Shown: positions 17,529 to 26,742, counted from the first letter of the stretch. The stretch: DNA of 64,000 bases from Neisseria flavescens (GCF_005221285.1 NZ_CP039886.1:1736001-1800000); one strand, 5' to 3'. Program-made: numbers and translations. The notes: generated by a model not told the origin, from the letters alone.

Positions 17529-18068
17529 TTAAAACGTGACTGCTTCGGCCAATACTTTGCCTGCCAAGTCTTTAGGCGACAGGTTCGGCTCGCCTTGCAA
17601 CGGCCAGTCGATGCCGACGGTCGGATCATTCCAAATCAGCGAGTGTTCGGCTTTGGGGTTGTAATAGTCCGTGCATTTATAGACGAACTCGGCTTCATCG
17701 CTCAGTACATAGAAGCCGTGAGCGAAACCTTCGGGTACCCACAGTTGGCGTTTATTTTCTGCAGACAGAATTTCGCCTACCCATTTGCCGAAAGTGGGGG
17801 AGTCTTTACGCATATCAACAGCCACGTCGAATACTTCGCCGACAACCACGCGCACGAGTTTTCCTTGTGTGTTTTCAGTTTGGTAGTGCAGGCCGCGCAA
17901 TACGCCTTTGCCGGATTTGGAGTGGTTTTCCTGTACGAAGGTGCGGTCGCAGACTTGGGTTTTGAACCATTCGTCGCGGAAGGTTTCCATAAAAAAGCCG
18001 CGCGCGTCACCGAAGACTTGCGGCTCAAGCAGTTTTACGTCAGGAATGGCGGTATCAATGATGTTCAT
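17529..18068 (-). CDS. rfbC: dTDP-4-dehydrorhamnose 3,5-epimerase
   Basis: About 179 residues, the normal RmlC length when started at MNIIDTAIPDVK (18068); an ATG five codons upstream is also possible. It converts dTDP-4-keto-6-deoxyglucose to the L-lyxo form in dTDP-rhamnose synthesis. Family segments are FVQENHSKSGKGVLRGLHYQ (with the active-site His), LWVPEGFAHGFYVLSD and the CTDYYNP turn. Third gene of rfbB-rfbA-rfbC, read leftwards. No rfbD (reductase) follows, so the end product may not be rhamnose. Confidence 0.95.
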   Translation of the reverse strand: MNIIDTAIPDVKLLEPQVFGDARGFFMETFRDEWFKTQVCDRTFVQENHSKSGKGVLRGLHYQTENTQGKLVRVVVGEVFDVAVDMRKDSPTFGKWVGEILSAENKRQLWVPEGFAHGFYVLSDEAEFVYKCTDYYNPKAEHSLIWNDPTVGIDWPLQGEPNLSPKDLAGKVLAEAVTF

Positions 18069-18087
18069 CGTTTTATCTTTCATCTAA

Positions 18088-18115
18088 AGGCCGTCTGAAA
18101 AGTTTCAGACGGCCT
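18088..18115 (-). terminator. Uptake-sequence hairpin between rfbA and rfbC
   Basis: AGGCCGTCTGAA (18088-18099) with inverse (18104-18115), 4-base loop. It lies inside the rfb cluster, so read-through or a separate rfbC promoter must exist for co-expression. Confidence 0.65.
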
Positions 18116-18121
18116 CAAACA

Positions 18122-18988
18122 TTATTTTTTCAACAGGCGCAGCAAATATTGGCCGTATTGGTTTTTTGCCATCGGGCGCGCCAACTCTTCCAGTTTTTCA
18201 TCGGAAAGCCAACCGTTACGCCAAGCGATTTCTTCCAGACAGGCGATTTGCAGGTCTTGGATGTTTTGCACGGTTTGGACGAATGAAGCGGCTTCGTGCA
18301 GGCTCTCGTGGGTGCCGGTGTCCAGCCACGCGAAACCGCGTCCTAAGATTTGGACGGACAATGAACCGTCTTCCAAATACATTTGGTTGAGGTCGGTAAT
18401 TTCCAATTCGCCGCGTGCGGACGGTTTGAGCTGTTTGGCGAACTCGACGGCGCGGTTGTCGTAGAAATACAAGCCGGTTACCACCCAATCGGATTTGGGC
18501 TGTTGCGGTTTCTCTTCGATGGAAACGGCGCGGAAGTTTTCGTTAAATCCGACCACGCCGAAACGTTCGGGGTTTTTGACCTGATAAGCAAACACGGTTG
18601 CGCCGTGCGTTTGCGCTGCCGCCTGTTTCAATGTTTGCGTAAACGACTGACCGTAAAAAATATTGTCGCCCAAAACCAAGCAGACATTGTCTTCGCCGAT
18701 AAAGTCTTCGCCGATGATGAATGCCTGTGCCAAGCCGTCGGGAGCGGGTTGCACGGCATAGCTGATGGAAATGCCGAAATCGCCGCCGTCGCCAAGCAGG
18801 CGTTTGAAAGAGGCGTTGTCTTCAGGCGCGGTAATCACCAAAATGTCGCGGATTCCCGCCAGCATCAATACGGACAGGGGATAGTAAATCATGGGCTTGT
18901 CGTACACGGGCAGGAGCTGTTTGGATACGCCACGTGTGATGGGGTAGAGGCGCGTGCCGTTGCCGCCTGCCAGTATGATGCCTTTCAT
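18122..18988 (-). CDS. rfbA: Glucose-1-phosphate thymidylyltransferase
   Basis: A 288-residue RmlA starting MKGIILAGGNGTRLYPIT, with AAGGAAG as ribosome-binding site just upstream; the longer open frame upstream is not protein-like. It makes dTDP-glucose from glucose-1-phosphate and dTTP. Visible motifs: nucleotide-binding GGNGTRL (residues 8-14), QPAPDGLAQAF, LVLGDNIFYG and ITDLNQMYLE. It follows rfbB in the capsule-linked cluster. Confidence 0.97.
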   Translation of the reverse strand: MKGIILAGGNGTRLYPITRGVSKQLLPVYDKPMIYYPLSVLMLAGIRDILVITAPEDNASFKRLLGDGGDFGISISYAVQPAPDGLAQAFIIGEDFIGEDNVCLVLGDNIFYGQSFTQTLKQAAAQTHGATVFAYQVKNPERFGVVGFNENFRAVSIEEKPQQPKSDWVVTGLYFYDNRAVEFAKQLKPSARGELEITDLNQMYLEDGSLSVQILGRGFAWLDTGTHESLHEAASFVQTVQNIQDLQIACLEEIAWRNGWLSDEKLEELARPMAKNQYGQYLLRLLKK

Positions 18989-19015
18989 CTTTTCTTTCTT
19001 CCTTTGCGATGGGTT

Positions 19016-19048
19016 TTCAGACGGCATTGCGTCGGGATGCCGTCTGAA
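19016..19048 (-). terminator. AT-type uptake-sequence hairpin after rfbB
   Basis: TTCAGACGGCAT (19016-19027) and ATGCCGTCTGAA (19037-19048) form the stem. This uses the AT form of the 12-mer, in contrast to the AG form in nearly all other hairpins here. Confidence 0.7.
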
Positions 19049-19050
19049 AA

Positions 19051-20115
19051 CTATTTGCCTGTACCTAAGCGTTCCAAACGGTAGCTGCCGTTCAATACGT
19101 TTTGCCACCAGGTTTTGTTGTCCAGATACCATTGCACTGTTTTGCGGATGCCGGACTCGAAGGTTTCCAAAGGCTGCCAGCCCAAATCCCGTCTGATTTT
19201 CGCCGCATCAATGGCGTAGCGCACGTCATGGCCGGGGCGGTCCGGGACAAAGGTAATCAAATCTTCATAACGTGCCACACCCGCCGGTTTTTCAGGAACA
19301 AGCTCTTCCAGCAGGGCGCAGATGGTTTTGACGACTTCAATATTGACTTTTTCATTGTGGCCGCCAATATTGTAGGTTTCGCCGACAACACCTTCGGTAA
19401 CAACCTGATACAGCGCGCGCGCGTGGTCTTCGACAAACAGCCAGTCGCGGATTTGCGCCCCGTCGCCGTACACAGGCAGCGGTTTGCCGCCAAGCGCGTT
19501 CAAAATCGTCAGCGGGATGAGTTTTTCGGGGAATTGTCGGGGCCCGTAATTATTGGAACAGTTGCTGACAATGGCGGGCAGCCCGTAAGTCCGTTGCCAC
19601 GCGCGGACAAGATGATCGGAAGATGCTTTAGATGCGGCATAAGGATTGGACGGCGCGTAGGGCGCGGTTTCGGCAGACAAATCGTCCGTGCCGTGCAAAT
19701 CGCCATAAACTTCATCGGTAGAAATATGGTGGAAACGGAAGGCTTCGCGCTGTTCAGACGGCATTTGCTGCCAGTAGGCACGCGCAGCTTCCAGCAGATT
19801 GAATGTGCCGACGATATTGGTTTGGATAAACTCGCCTGCCGAATCGATAGAGCGGTCGACATGACTTTCCGCTGCCAAGTGCATCACGGCATCAGGCCGG
19901 TGTTGTGCGAATATGCGGTCGAGTTCGGCACGGTCGCAAATATCCACTTGCTCAAAAGCATAGCGAGGATTGCCTGCTACCTCAGTCAAAGATTCCAAAT
20001 TGCCGGCATAAGTCAGCTTATCGACGTTGACGACAGAGTCTTGGGTGTTTTGGATAATATGACGGACAACGGCAGAGCCGATAAAGCCCGCGCCGCCGGT
20101 AATCAGTACAGTCAT
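19051..20115 (-). CDS. rfbB: dTDP-glucose 4,6-dehydratase
   Basis: A 354-residue extended short-chain dehydrogenase (RmlB). It turns dTDP-glucose into dTDP-4-keto-6-deoxyglucose. NAD-binding GGAGFIGSAVV is at residues 7-17, the catalytic TDEVYGDL segment follows, and the YAASK catalytic Tyr/Lys motif is present. C-terminal SYRLERLGTGK ends near the hairpin. First gene of the rfbBAC group; its start is 123 bases from the divergent tex start, as in meningococcal capsule regions D/E. Confidence 0.97.
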   Translation of the reverse strand: MTVLITGGAGFIGSAVVRHIIQNTQDSVVNVDKLTYAGNLESLTEVAGNPRYAFEQVDICDRAELDRIFAQHRPDAVMHLAAESHVDRSIDSAGEFIQTNIVGTFNLLEAARAYWQQMPSEQREAFRFHHISTDEVYGDLHGTDDLSAETAPYAPSNPYAASKASSDHLVRAWQRTYGLPAIVSNCSNNYGPRQFPEKLIPLTILNALGGKPLPVYGDGAQIRDWLFVEDHARALYQVVTEGVVGETYNIGGHNEKVNIEVVKTICALLEELVPEKPAGVARYEDLITFVPDRPGHDVRYAIDAAKIRRDLGWQPLETFESGIRKTVQWYLDNKTWWQNVLNGSYRLERLGTGK

Positions 20116-20238
20116 AGTATTCCTTATCAGGGCATGTTGTCTTGAATCAAGTATATCAGTATTATCTTTTGCTTTTCCAAATGATTATCTTATGTTGTGC
20201 CGTCTTGTCGATTGTTCGGACGGCATATGGAGGAATGT

Positions 20239-22512
20239 ATGAACATCACCCAAATCCTCTCCCAAGAACTCTCCGCCACTGCCGCGCAAATCACCGCCGC
20301 CGTCGAGCTTTTGGACGACGGCGCGACCGTCCCCTTTATCGCGCGTTACCGCAAGGAAGCCACGGGTGGGCTGGATGATACGCAGCTGCGCCGGCTTGCC
20401 GAGCGGCTGCAATATCTGCGCGAGTTGGAAGAACGCAAAGCCGTTGTTTTAAAAAGCATTGAAGAGCAAGGCAAGCTTTCAGACGACCTCAAGGCGCAAA
20501 TCGAAGCCGCCGACAACAAAACCGCGCTGGAAGACCTGTATCTGCCCTACAAGCCCAAACGCCGCACCAAGGCGCAAATCGCGTGCGAACACGGTTTGCA
20601 GCCACTGGCGGACGTGTTGCTTGCCGAGCAGCCGCAGGATGTTGAAGCCGCCGCGCAAGGCTACCTGAACGAAAATGTCCCCGACGCCAAAGCCGCACTG
20701 GACGGCGCGCGCGCGATTCTGATGGAGCAGTTTGCCGAAGACGCGGAACTCATCGGCACGCTGCGCGACAAGCTGTGGAACGAAGCCGAAATCCACGCGC
20801 AAGTCGTTGAAGGCAAAGAAACCGAAGGCGAAAAATTCAGCGATTATTTCGACCACCGCGAACCTATTCGCACTATGCCCGGCCATCGTGCGCTGGCGGT
20901 TTTGCGCGGCCGCAACGAAGGCGTGTTGAATATTGCGCTCAAATACCAGCCCGACGACACGCCGATTACCCAGCAAAGCGAATACGAGCAACTCATCGCC
21001 CGCCGTTTCAAGGTTTCAGACGGCTGCAAATGGTTGCGCGACACCGTACGCCTGACTTGGCGCGCAAAAATCTTTTTGTCGTTGGAACTTGAAGCCTTAA
21101 ACAGCTTGAAAGAAGCCGCCGACACCGACGCGATTACCGTGTTTGCCCGCAATCTCAAAGACTTGCTGCTCGCCGCGCCTGCCGGACGGCTGACTACTTT
21201 GGGTCTCGATCCCGGCTACCGCAACGGCGTGAAATGCGCCGTGGTGGACGACACAGGCAAGCTGCTGGATACCGTCATCGTCTATTTGCATCAAGAAAAC
21301 AATATGTTGGCAACGCTTTCGCGCCTGATTAAACAACACGGTGTGAAGCTCATCGCCATCGGTAACGGCACCGCCAGCCGCGAAACCGACAAAATCGCGG
21401 GCGAACTGGTGCGCGGAATGCCGGAAATGGGGCTGCACAAAATCGTCGTTTCCGAAGCCGGCGCGTCGATTTATTCCGCGTCCGAACTGGCGGCGCGCGA
21501 GTTTCCCGACTTGGACGTTTCCCTGCGCGGCGCGGTGTCCATCGCCCGCAGGCTGCAAGACCCGCTCGCCGAGTTGGTCAAAATCGACCCCAAATCCATC
21601 GGTGTGGGTCAGTATCAGCACGACGTGAACCAAAGCCGGCTCGCCAAATCACTGGACGCGGTGGTCGAAGACTGCGTGAACGCCGTCGGCGTGGACGTGA
21701 ACACCGCCTCCGCCCCGCTCTTGGCGCGGATTTCTGGCTTGAATCAAACCCTTGCCCAAAACATCGTCGCCTACCGCGATGAAAACGGCGCGTTCGACAG
21801 CCGCAAAAAATTGCTGAAAGTGCCGCGTTTGGGCGAAAAAACCTTCGAGCAGGCGGCAGGCTTTTTGCGGATTAACGGCGGCAAAGAGCCGCTGGACGCG
21901 AGCGCGGTGCACCCCGAAGCCTATCCCGTCGTTGCCAAAATGCTGGCGCAACAGGGCATTACCGCCGCCGAACTCATCGGCAACCGCGAGCGCGTGAAGC
22001 AAATCAAAGCGTCCGACTTCACCGACGAACGCTTCGGCCTGCCGACCATTCTGGACATTCTGTCCGAGCTGGAAAAACCCGGCCGCGACCCGCGCGGCGA
22101 GTTTCAGACGGCATCGTTTGCCGAAGGCATCCGCGAAATCAGCGACTTGCAAGTCGGTATGATTTTAGAGGGCGTGGTTTCCAACGTCGCCAACTTCGGC
22201 GCGTTCGTGGACATCGGCGTCCATCAGGACGGTTTGGTACACATCTCCGCCCTGTCCGACAAGTTCGTCCAAGACCCGCGCGAAGTGGTGAAAGCCGGCG
22301 ATGTGGTGAAAGTGAAAGTGCTGGAAGTCGATGCCGCACGCAAACGCATTGCGCTGACTATGCGCTTGGATGACGAACCGGGCGGCGCAAAACATAAAAT
22401 GCCGTCTGAAAACCGCAGCCGCGAACGGACAGCCGGCCGCAAACCCCAACGCAACGAGCGTGCCCCAACCAATTCGGCGATGGCGGATGCGTTTGCGAAG
22501 TTGAAGCGGTAA
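20239..22512 (+). CDS. tex: Transcription accessory protein Tex
   Basis: A 757-residue Tex protein, a nucleic-acid-binding factor that affects transcription and toxin expression in several pathogens. I start it at ATG 20239 (MNITQILSQEL) because GGAGGA lies just upstream. In order: N-terminal helical domain, YqgF-like fold (TLGLDPGYRNGVKCAVVDD), helix-hairpin-helix (AIVAYR-DENGAFDSR region) and a C-terminal S1 RNA-binding domain (LQVGMILEGVVSNVANFGAF). An AT-type uptake sequence is in the C-terminal coding end. Meningococcal capsule region E is this gene. Confidence 0.96.
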   Translation: MNITQILSQELSATAAQITAAVELLDDGATVPFIARYRKEATGGLDDTQLRRLAERLQYLRELEERKAVVLKSIEEQGKLSDDLKAQIEAADNKTALEDLYLPYKPKRRTKAQIACEHGLQPLADVLLAEQPQDVEAAAQGYLNENVPDAKAALDGARAILMEQFAEDAELIGTLRDKLWNEAEIHAQVVEGKETEGEKFSDYFDHREPIRTMPGHRALAVLRGRNEGVLNIALKYQPDDTPITQQSEYEQLIARRFKVSDGCKWLRDTVRLTWRAKIFLSLELEALNSLKEAADTDAITVFARNLKDLLLAAPAGRLTTLGLDPGYRNGVKCAVVDDTGKLLDTVIVYLHQENNMLATLSRLIKQHGVKLIAIGNGTASRETDKIAGELVRGMPEMGLHKIVVSEAGASIYSASELAAREFPDLDVSLRGAVSIARRLQDPLAELVKIDPKSIGVGQYQHDVNQSRLAKSLDAVVEDCVNAVGVDVNTASAPLLARISGLNQTLAQNIVAYRDENGAFDSRKKLLKVPRLGEKTFEQAAGFLRINGGKEPLDASAVHPEAYPVVAKMLAQQGITAAELIGNRERVKQIKASDFTDERFGLPTILDILSELEKPGRDPRGEFQTASFAEGIREISDLQVGMILEGVVSNVANFGAFVDIGVHQDGLVHISALSDKFVQDPREVVKAGDVVKVKVLEVDAARKRIALTMRLDDEPGGAKHKMPSENRSRERTAGRKPQRNERAPTNSAMADAFAKLKR

Positions 22513-22529
22513 GGTAGAAAATCAATTGA

Positions 22530-22561
22530 AGGCCGTCTGAAAAATGATATTCAGACGGCCT
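22530..22561 (+). terminator. Uptake-sequence hairpin after tex
   Basis: AGGCCGTCTGAA (22530-22541) and inverse (22550-22561), followed by TTTAT. Confidence 0.75.
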
Positions 22562-22712
22562 TTATAGTATGGGGCGAATGAGATAATTGGTGGAATAGAT
22601 ATAGTAATGCGTCCGTTGAATGTTACCGATACATTTTGTAGTAGGTATATGCAAATAAGCGTATAGTTCCAAATATCACAAATCCATCATCACAACCTTA
22701 GGAGTTCAAACC

Positions 22713-23054
22713 ATGAAACCTGTTTTGTTTGCCGCGCTGATTTCCTGTTTCTCCGTTGCTGCGTATGCGGCCTGTACCGACAGCCAGCAGCAGTGCGTGA
22801 TTTATAAAAACGGCAACGTCGCGACAGAAGGCGGCTGTACGGTCAGCAAGTGCCAGAGTACCGATGCGCAAGTGTTGAAATGGAAGCTGAAAAACGGCAA
22901 AGGCGTCACCGTTGAAATCGGAAAAAACGGTAAGGTTTTGGTGAACAAAAAACCGGGTGCGAAAGCGAACAACAGCAATGCGTCAGGCATGGGTTTGACA
23001 TGCTATGCCGCCGATGCGGACAAACGCGAACAGTTTTGCTCGACCAATTATTGA
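22713..23054 (+). CDS. Small secreted cysteine-containing protein, unknown function
   Basis: A 113-residue exported protein with a signal peptide ending around AAYA (residue 19). The remainder has six cysteines, compatible with disulfides formed in the periplasm, and a basic lysine/glycine-rich middle (LKNGKGVTVEIGKNGKV). The AAC after the signal is not a standard lipobox, so a soluble periplasmic protein is likelier than a lipoprotein. I do not recognise the family. AGGAG precedes the start; an uptake-sequence terminator follows. Confidence 0.75.
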   Translation: MKPVLFAALISCFSVAAYAACTDSQQQCVIYKNGNVATEGGCTVSKCQSTDAQVLKWKLKNGKGVTVEIGKNGKVLVNKKPGAKANNSNASGMGLTCYAADADKREQFCSTNY

Positions 23055-23075
23055 CTGGATTGTTACTTTGATTAA

Positions 23076-23105
23076 AGGCCGTCTGAAAAGTGTTTCAGAC
23101 GGCCT
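23076..23105. terminator. Shared uptake-sequence terminator
   Basis: AGGCCGTCTGAA (23076-23087) with inverse (23094-23105), between two converging genes. Confidence 0.75.
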
Positions 23106-23111
23106 TGATGT

Positions 23112-24002
23112 TTATCCTTCCGATATTTTTTCATTGAGAAAGTCGATAAAGCTGCGTACTTTCGCGCTGAGAAAGGCCCTGTCGACATAAGTGGCGTTCA
23201 GTTGGTCTGCCCAGATGGTGTAATCGGGCAGGAGTTGGATCAATGTGCCGTCCTTCAATTCCTGCTGAACTGCCCAAAGGGGCTGATAGCCTATGCCTGC
23301 ACCTGCTTTAATCAGCTCGCGGATCATCAGCGTGTTGTCGCTGCGGATAACCGGGGAAAGATGGAGAATAGCCTTTTCTGCGGTAGCGCGGTGGGTAATT
23401 TCCCGGTCTTGTTGATTGGTATAGGAAGGCAGGATGGCTTGGTGCTGCATGACGGCTTCGGGTGTATCGGGTGTGCCGTGTCGGGCAAGATAGTCGGGGG
23501 CGGCAAGCAGGACGAACTCGATTTTGGCCAGCGGTTTGACGATCAGCGAAGGGGAGGGGGTTTTGGAAACGCGCAAGGCGAGGTCGAAGCCTTCGGCGAT
23601 GAGGTCGATATGGCGGTTGTCGAGGACGAGGTCGAGCGTGACTTTGGGATAACGCTGGCGGTATTCGGCCAACCATGCGCTCATATTGCCGCCTGCAAAC
23701 CACAGGGGCATGGTAACGCGCAACATACCTTGCGGCGTGTCGGCGCCGCCTGCCGCTTTTTGGGCGGCGGTGTCCAAGGTATCCAGCGCGTAGCTGCATT
23801 GGCGGTAGTATTCTTCGCCTGCTTCGGTCAGGTGGAGGTTGCGGCTGTTGCGGTGTAAGAGCTTGGCTTGAATGGTGTTTTCCAGATGGTTGACGTGTTT
23901 GCTGGCCATAGCGGTGGAGATGTCGAGCTGATCGGCGGCACGGGTAAAACTGCCGCTTTGAACAACTTGGCGGAAAACTTTTAGGCTAAATAGGGTATCC
24001 AT
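23112..24002 (-). CDS. LysR-family transcriptional regulator
   Basis: A 296-residue LysR protein. The N-terminal winged helix-turn-helix (FRQVVQSGSFTRAADQLDISTAMASKHV, cut here as FTRAADQLDISTAMASKH) is followed by a two-lobe effector domain. It is divergent from a doxX/nitroreductase pair across a 128-base promoter region, which suggests that it controls those genes. No effector can be read from the sequence, although the neighbours suggest a redox or quinone-type signal. Confidence 0.9.
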   Translation of the reverse strand: MDTLFSLKVFRQVVQSGSFTRAADQLDISTAMASKHVNHLENTIQAKLLHRNSRNLHLTEAGEEYYRQCSYALDTLDTAAQKAAGGADTPQGMLRVTMPLWFAGGNMSAWLAEYRQRYPKVTLDLVLDNRHIDLIAEGFDLALRVSKTPSPSLIVKPLAKIEFVLLAAPDYLARHGTPDTPEAVMQHQAILPSYTNQQDREITHRATAEKAILHLSPVIRSDNTLMIRELIKAGAGIGYQPLWAVQQELKDGTLIQLLPDYTIWADQLNATYVDRAFLSAKVRSFIDFLNEKISEG

Positions 24003-24130
24003 GATTTCTTATTAGGAAACGTTGTATCAATAATTCGAGTATATATCTCTTACTGGGAATTATCTATACTGCACTTATTGAAGTTGCTCCCTACCTCTTT
24101 CAGGTAGCTATTAAAATAAGGATTATTAAG

Positions 24131-24526
24131 ATGTCAGCCCTCAAATCATTCCAACCTGTTGTATTGTCTGTCTTACGTATTGTTACGGCGTATTTGTTTT
24201 TGCTGCATGGTACGGCCAAGTTTTTCAGTTTTCCGATGTCTATGGGCGGTGCGCCTGAGGGCTTGATGCTGGTGGCCGGTATTTTGGAAATTGTCGGCGG
24301 TATCTTATTGATATTGGGCCTGTTCACCCGTCCGGCCGCGTTTGTTTTGTCCGGTCAGATGGCTGCCGCCTACTTTATGGCGCACGCGTCTTCTGGTAAT
24401 GTTTTGTTCCCATTGGCCAATCAGGGCGAATCTGCCGTTTTGTTCTGCTTCGTGTTCCTGTATTTGGCAGTAGCCGGTGGCGGAGCGTGGGCTTTGGATA
24501 ATGTTTTTGGTAAAGATAAAGATTAA
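24131..24526 (+). CDS. DoxX family membrane protein
   Basis: A 131-residue protein with four predicted membrane helices, matching the DoxX family (FLLHGTAKFFSFP, LMLVAGILEIVGGILLILG, AAYFMAHA). Members are linked to thiol or oxidative-stress handling. AAGGAT precedes the start. It is 15 bases upstream of the nitroreductase gene in a two-gene operon divergent from the LysR regulator. Confidence 0.9.
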   Translation: MSALKSFQPVVLSVLRIVTAYLFLLHGTAKFFSFPMSMGGAPEGLMLVAGILEIVGGILLILGLFTRPAAFVLSGQMAAAYFMAHASSGNVLFPLANQGESAVLFCFVFLYLAVAGGGAWALDNVFGKDKD

Positions 24527-24541
24527 TTTAAGGAAAAAATC

Positions 24542-25147
24542 ATGACTTATTCTGTTTTGCAACAAGCTGCTGAAACCCGTCGTTCTATCTATGCATTGAA
24601 CAACACCCTGCCTCTGCCCAATGAGGAAGTAACCAAAATCATCGAACATGCCGTTTTGCATACGCCGTCTTCTTTCAATTCGCAATCTGCCCGAGTGGTC
24701 GTATTGTTTGGCGAAGAACATGCCAAAGTGTGGCATTTTGTTGAAGAAGCTTTGCGTGCGGTTGTTCCTGCCGAGCAGTTTGAAGCAACTGCACAAAAAC
24801 TGAACTTGTTTAAAGCAGGCGCGGCGACAGTTTTGTTCTTTGAAGATCAGGATGTTGTCAAAGGCTTGCAAGAGCAGTTCCCATCTTATGCAGCCAACTT
24901 CCCGATTTGGGCGGATCAGGCAAATGCCATGGTTCAATATGCTGTGTGGACAACATTGGCGGCTGCCGGTATCGGCGCCAATCTGCAACACTACAATCCG
25001 CTGCCTGACGCGGCCATTGCCAAAGAATGGAACCTGCCGAAAAGCTGGTTGTTGCGTGCGCAAATGGTGATCGGCGGTATTGCGGCTCCAGCCGGTGAAA
25101 AAACCTTCCAACCAATCGAAGGCCGTCTGAAAGTATTCGGCGCATAA
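24542..25147 (+). CDS. Nitroreductase family protein
   Basis: A 201-residue FMN-dependent nitroreductase-fold enzyme of the short, Frm2/Hbn-like type. It starts with ETRRSIYALNN and has HTPSSFNSQSARVVVLFG, QFPSYAANFPIWAD, ANLQHYNP and GIAAPAGEKTF. Such enzymes reduce nitro-compounds or quinones with NAD(P)H. AAGGAA lies upstream. An uptake sequence encodes GRLKVFG near the C-terminus. Confidence 0.9.
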   Translation: MTYSVLQQAAETRRSIYALNNTLPLPNEEVTKIIEHAVLHTPSSFNSQSARVVVLFGEEHAKVWHFVEEALRAVVPAEQFEATAQKLNLFKAGAATVLFFEDQDVVKGLQEQFPSYAANFPIWADQANAMVQYAVWTTLAAAGIGANLQHYNPLPDAAIAKEWNLPKSWLLRAQMVIGGIAAPAGEKTFQPIEGRLKVFGA

Positions 25148-25209
25148 ATGAAATGATGTTTTAAACCAAGGGTGCGATGTTTGCGCCCTTTTGGAAATAG
25201 TAAAATAAA

Positions 25210-25239
25210 AGGCCGTCTGAAAACAGTTTCAGACGGCCT
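25210..25239. terminator. Shared uptake-sequence terminator
   Basis: AGGCCGTCTGAA (25210-25221) and inverse (25228-25239), flanked by AAAA and TTTT, between converging nitroreductase and cysS. Confidence 0.8.
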
Positions 25240-25257
25240 TTTATCTATGCCATGAAA

Positions 25258-26679
25258 TCAACCGCGCCGCCAAGTCGTGCCGCCGGCGTTGTCTTCCAGA
25301 ATGATTTTGTGTTCGTTCAGAAGGTCGCGGATGCGGTCGGATTCCGCCCAGTTTTTATCCGCGCGCGCCTGTTTGCGGCGGGCGATCAAGTCGTCGATTT
25401 CCTCGTTGGAGAGGCCGTCTGAAACCGCGCCGCCTTGCAGGAACTCGGTCGGATCGCGTTGCAGCAAACCGATGATGCCGCCCAAAGCTTTCAGGCAGCC
25501 AGCGAGGTGTGCATCATTGGTTTTGTTCACTTCGCCTGCCAGTTCAAACAACACGGCAACCGCTTCGACCGTACCGAAATCGTCGTTCATGGCGGCGTAG
25601 AAGCGGCGGGTGTAGTCGTTGGCGTTTTCGGATAATTCGAACGCGGTGGCAGGCGTGTTTTTCAAGGTAGTGTACAGGCGGGTCAGTGCGCCTTTTGCGT
25701 CGTCCAAATGCGCGTCGGAGTAATTTAATGGGCTGCGGTAGTGGGCGCGCAGGATGAAGAAACGCACGACTTCAGGGTCGTATTGTTTCAATACTTCGCG
25801 GATGGTGAAGAAGTTGCCCAACGATTTGGACATTTTTTCGCCGTCCACACGGATAAAGCCGTTGTGCAGCCAGTATTTGACGTGGCTGGCAATGCTTTGA
25901 CCGTGGTGGGTTTGCGCGTGGTCGTGGCCGCAGGTATGACCGCTGGCACCGACGCTTTGGGCGATTTCGTTTTCATGGTGCGGGAATTGCAAATCTGCAC
26001 CGCCGCCGTGAATGTCGAAAGTGTCGCCGAACAGGTTTTCGCTCATGGCGGAGCATTCGATGTGCCAACCCGGACGGCCGTTGCCCCAAGGGCTTTCCCA
26101 TGCCGGTTCGCCTGCTTTCGCCGCTTTCCACAACACAAAATCAAGCGGATCGCGTTTGAAACCGTCCACTTCCACACGCTCGCCCGCGCGCAGGTCGTCC
26201 AATGATTTGCCCGACAATTGGCCGTAAGCGGCAAACTCGCGCACGGCGTAGTAAACGTCGCCGTTGGCGGCGGGATATGCCTTGCCGTTTTGAATCAGGG
26301 TCTCAATCATGGCAATCATTTGCGGAATGTTTTCCGTTGCCTTCGGCTCAATATCCGGACGCAACACACCCAGAGCATCGGCATCTTCGTGCATAGCCTG
26401 AATGAAACGCGCGGTCAGTTCACCAATGGTTTCGCCGTTTTCAGCCGCGCGGGCAATGATTTTGTCGTCGATGTCGGTAATATTGCGCACATAAGTGAGC
26501 GGATAACCGCACTCGCGCAACCAACGGGCAATCATGTCGAACACCACCATCACACGGGCATGGCCTAAGTGACAGTAGTCGTAAACAGTCATACCGCAAA
26601 CGTACATACGCACGTTTTTAGGGTCGATGGGGGAGAAAGATTCTTTTTGGCGGGTAAGGGTGTTGTAGATGGTGGTCAT
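25258..26679 (-). CDS. cysS: Cysteinyl-tRNA synthetase
   Basis: A 473-residue class I aminoacyl-tRNA synthetase. The HIGH-type signature is CHLGHARV near residue 35 and the KMSKS loop is GEKMSKSLGN near residue 280. The zinc-site cysteines/histidines (CGMTVYDYCH, WHIECSAM, HHENEIAQ) and the C-terminal anticodon-binding domain are present. It charges tRNA-Cys. An uptake sequence in the C-terminal region encodes AVSDGLSNEE. Confidence 0.97.
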   Translation of the reverse strand: MTTIYNTLTRQKESFSPIDPKNVRMYVCGMTVYDYCHLGHARVMVVFDMIARWLRECGYPLTYVRNITDIDDKIIARAAENGETIGELTARFIQAMHEDADALGVLRPDIEPKATENIPQMIAMIETLIQNGKAYPAANGDVYYAVREFAAYGQLSGKSLDDLRAGERVEVDGFKRDPLDFVLWKAAKAGEPAWESPWGNGRPGWHIECSAMSENLFGDTFDIHGGGADLQFPHHENEIAQSVGASGHTCGHDHAQTHHGQSIASHVKYWLHNGFIRVDGEKMSKSLGNFFTIREVLKQYDPEVVRFFILRAHYRSPLNYSDAHLDDAKGALTRLYTTLKNTPATAFELSENANDYTRRFYAAMNDDFGTVEAVAVLFELAGEVNKTNDAHLAGCLKALGGIIGLLQRDPTEFLQGGAVSDGLSNEEIDDLIARRKQARADKNWAESDRIRDLLNEHKIILEDNAGGTTWRRG

Positions 26680-26742
26680 GGGATTTTCAAAATTTGTTTA
26701 AACAGAGGAAATTATTTTGGATTTTTTGTGCAGGCAAATTCT

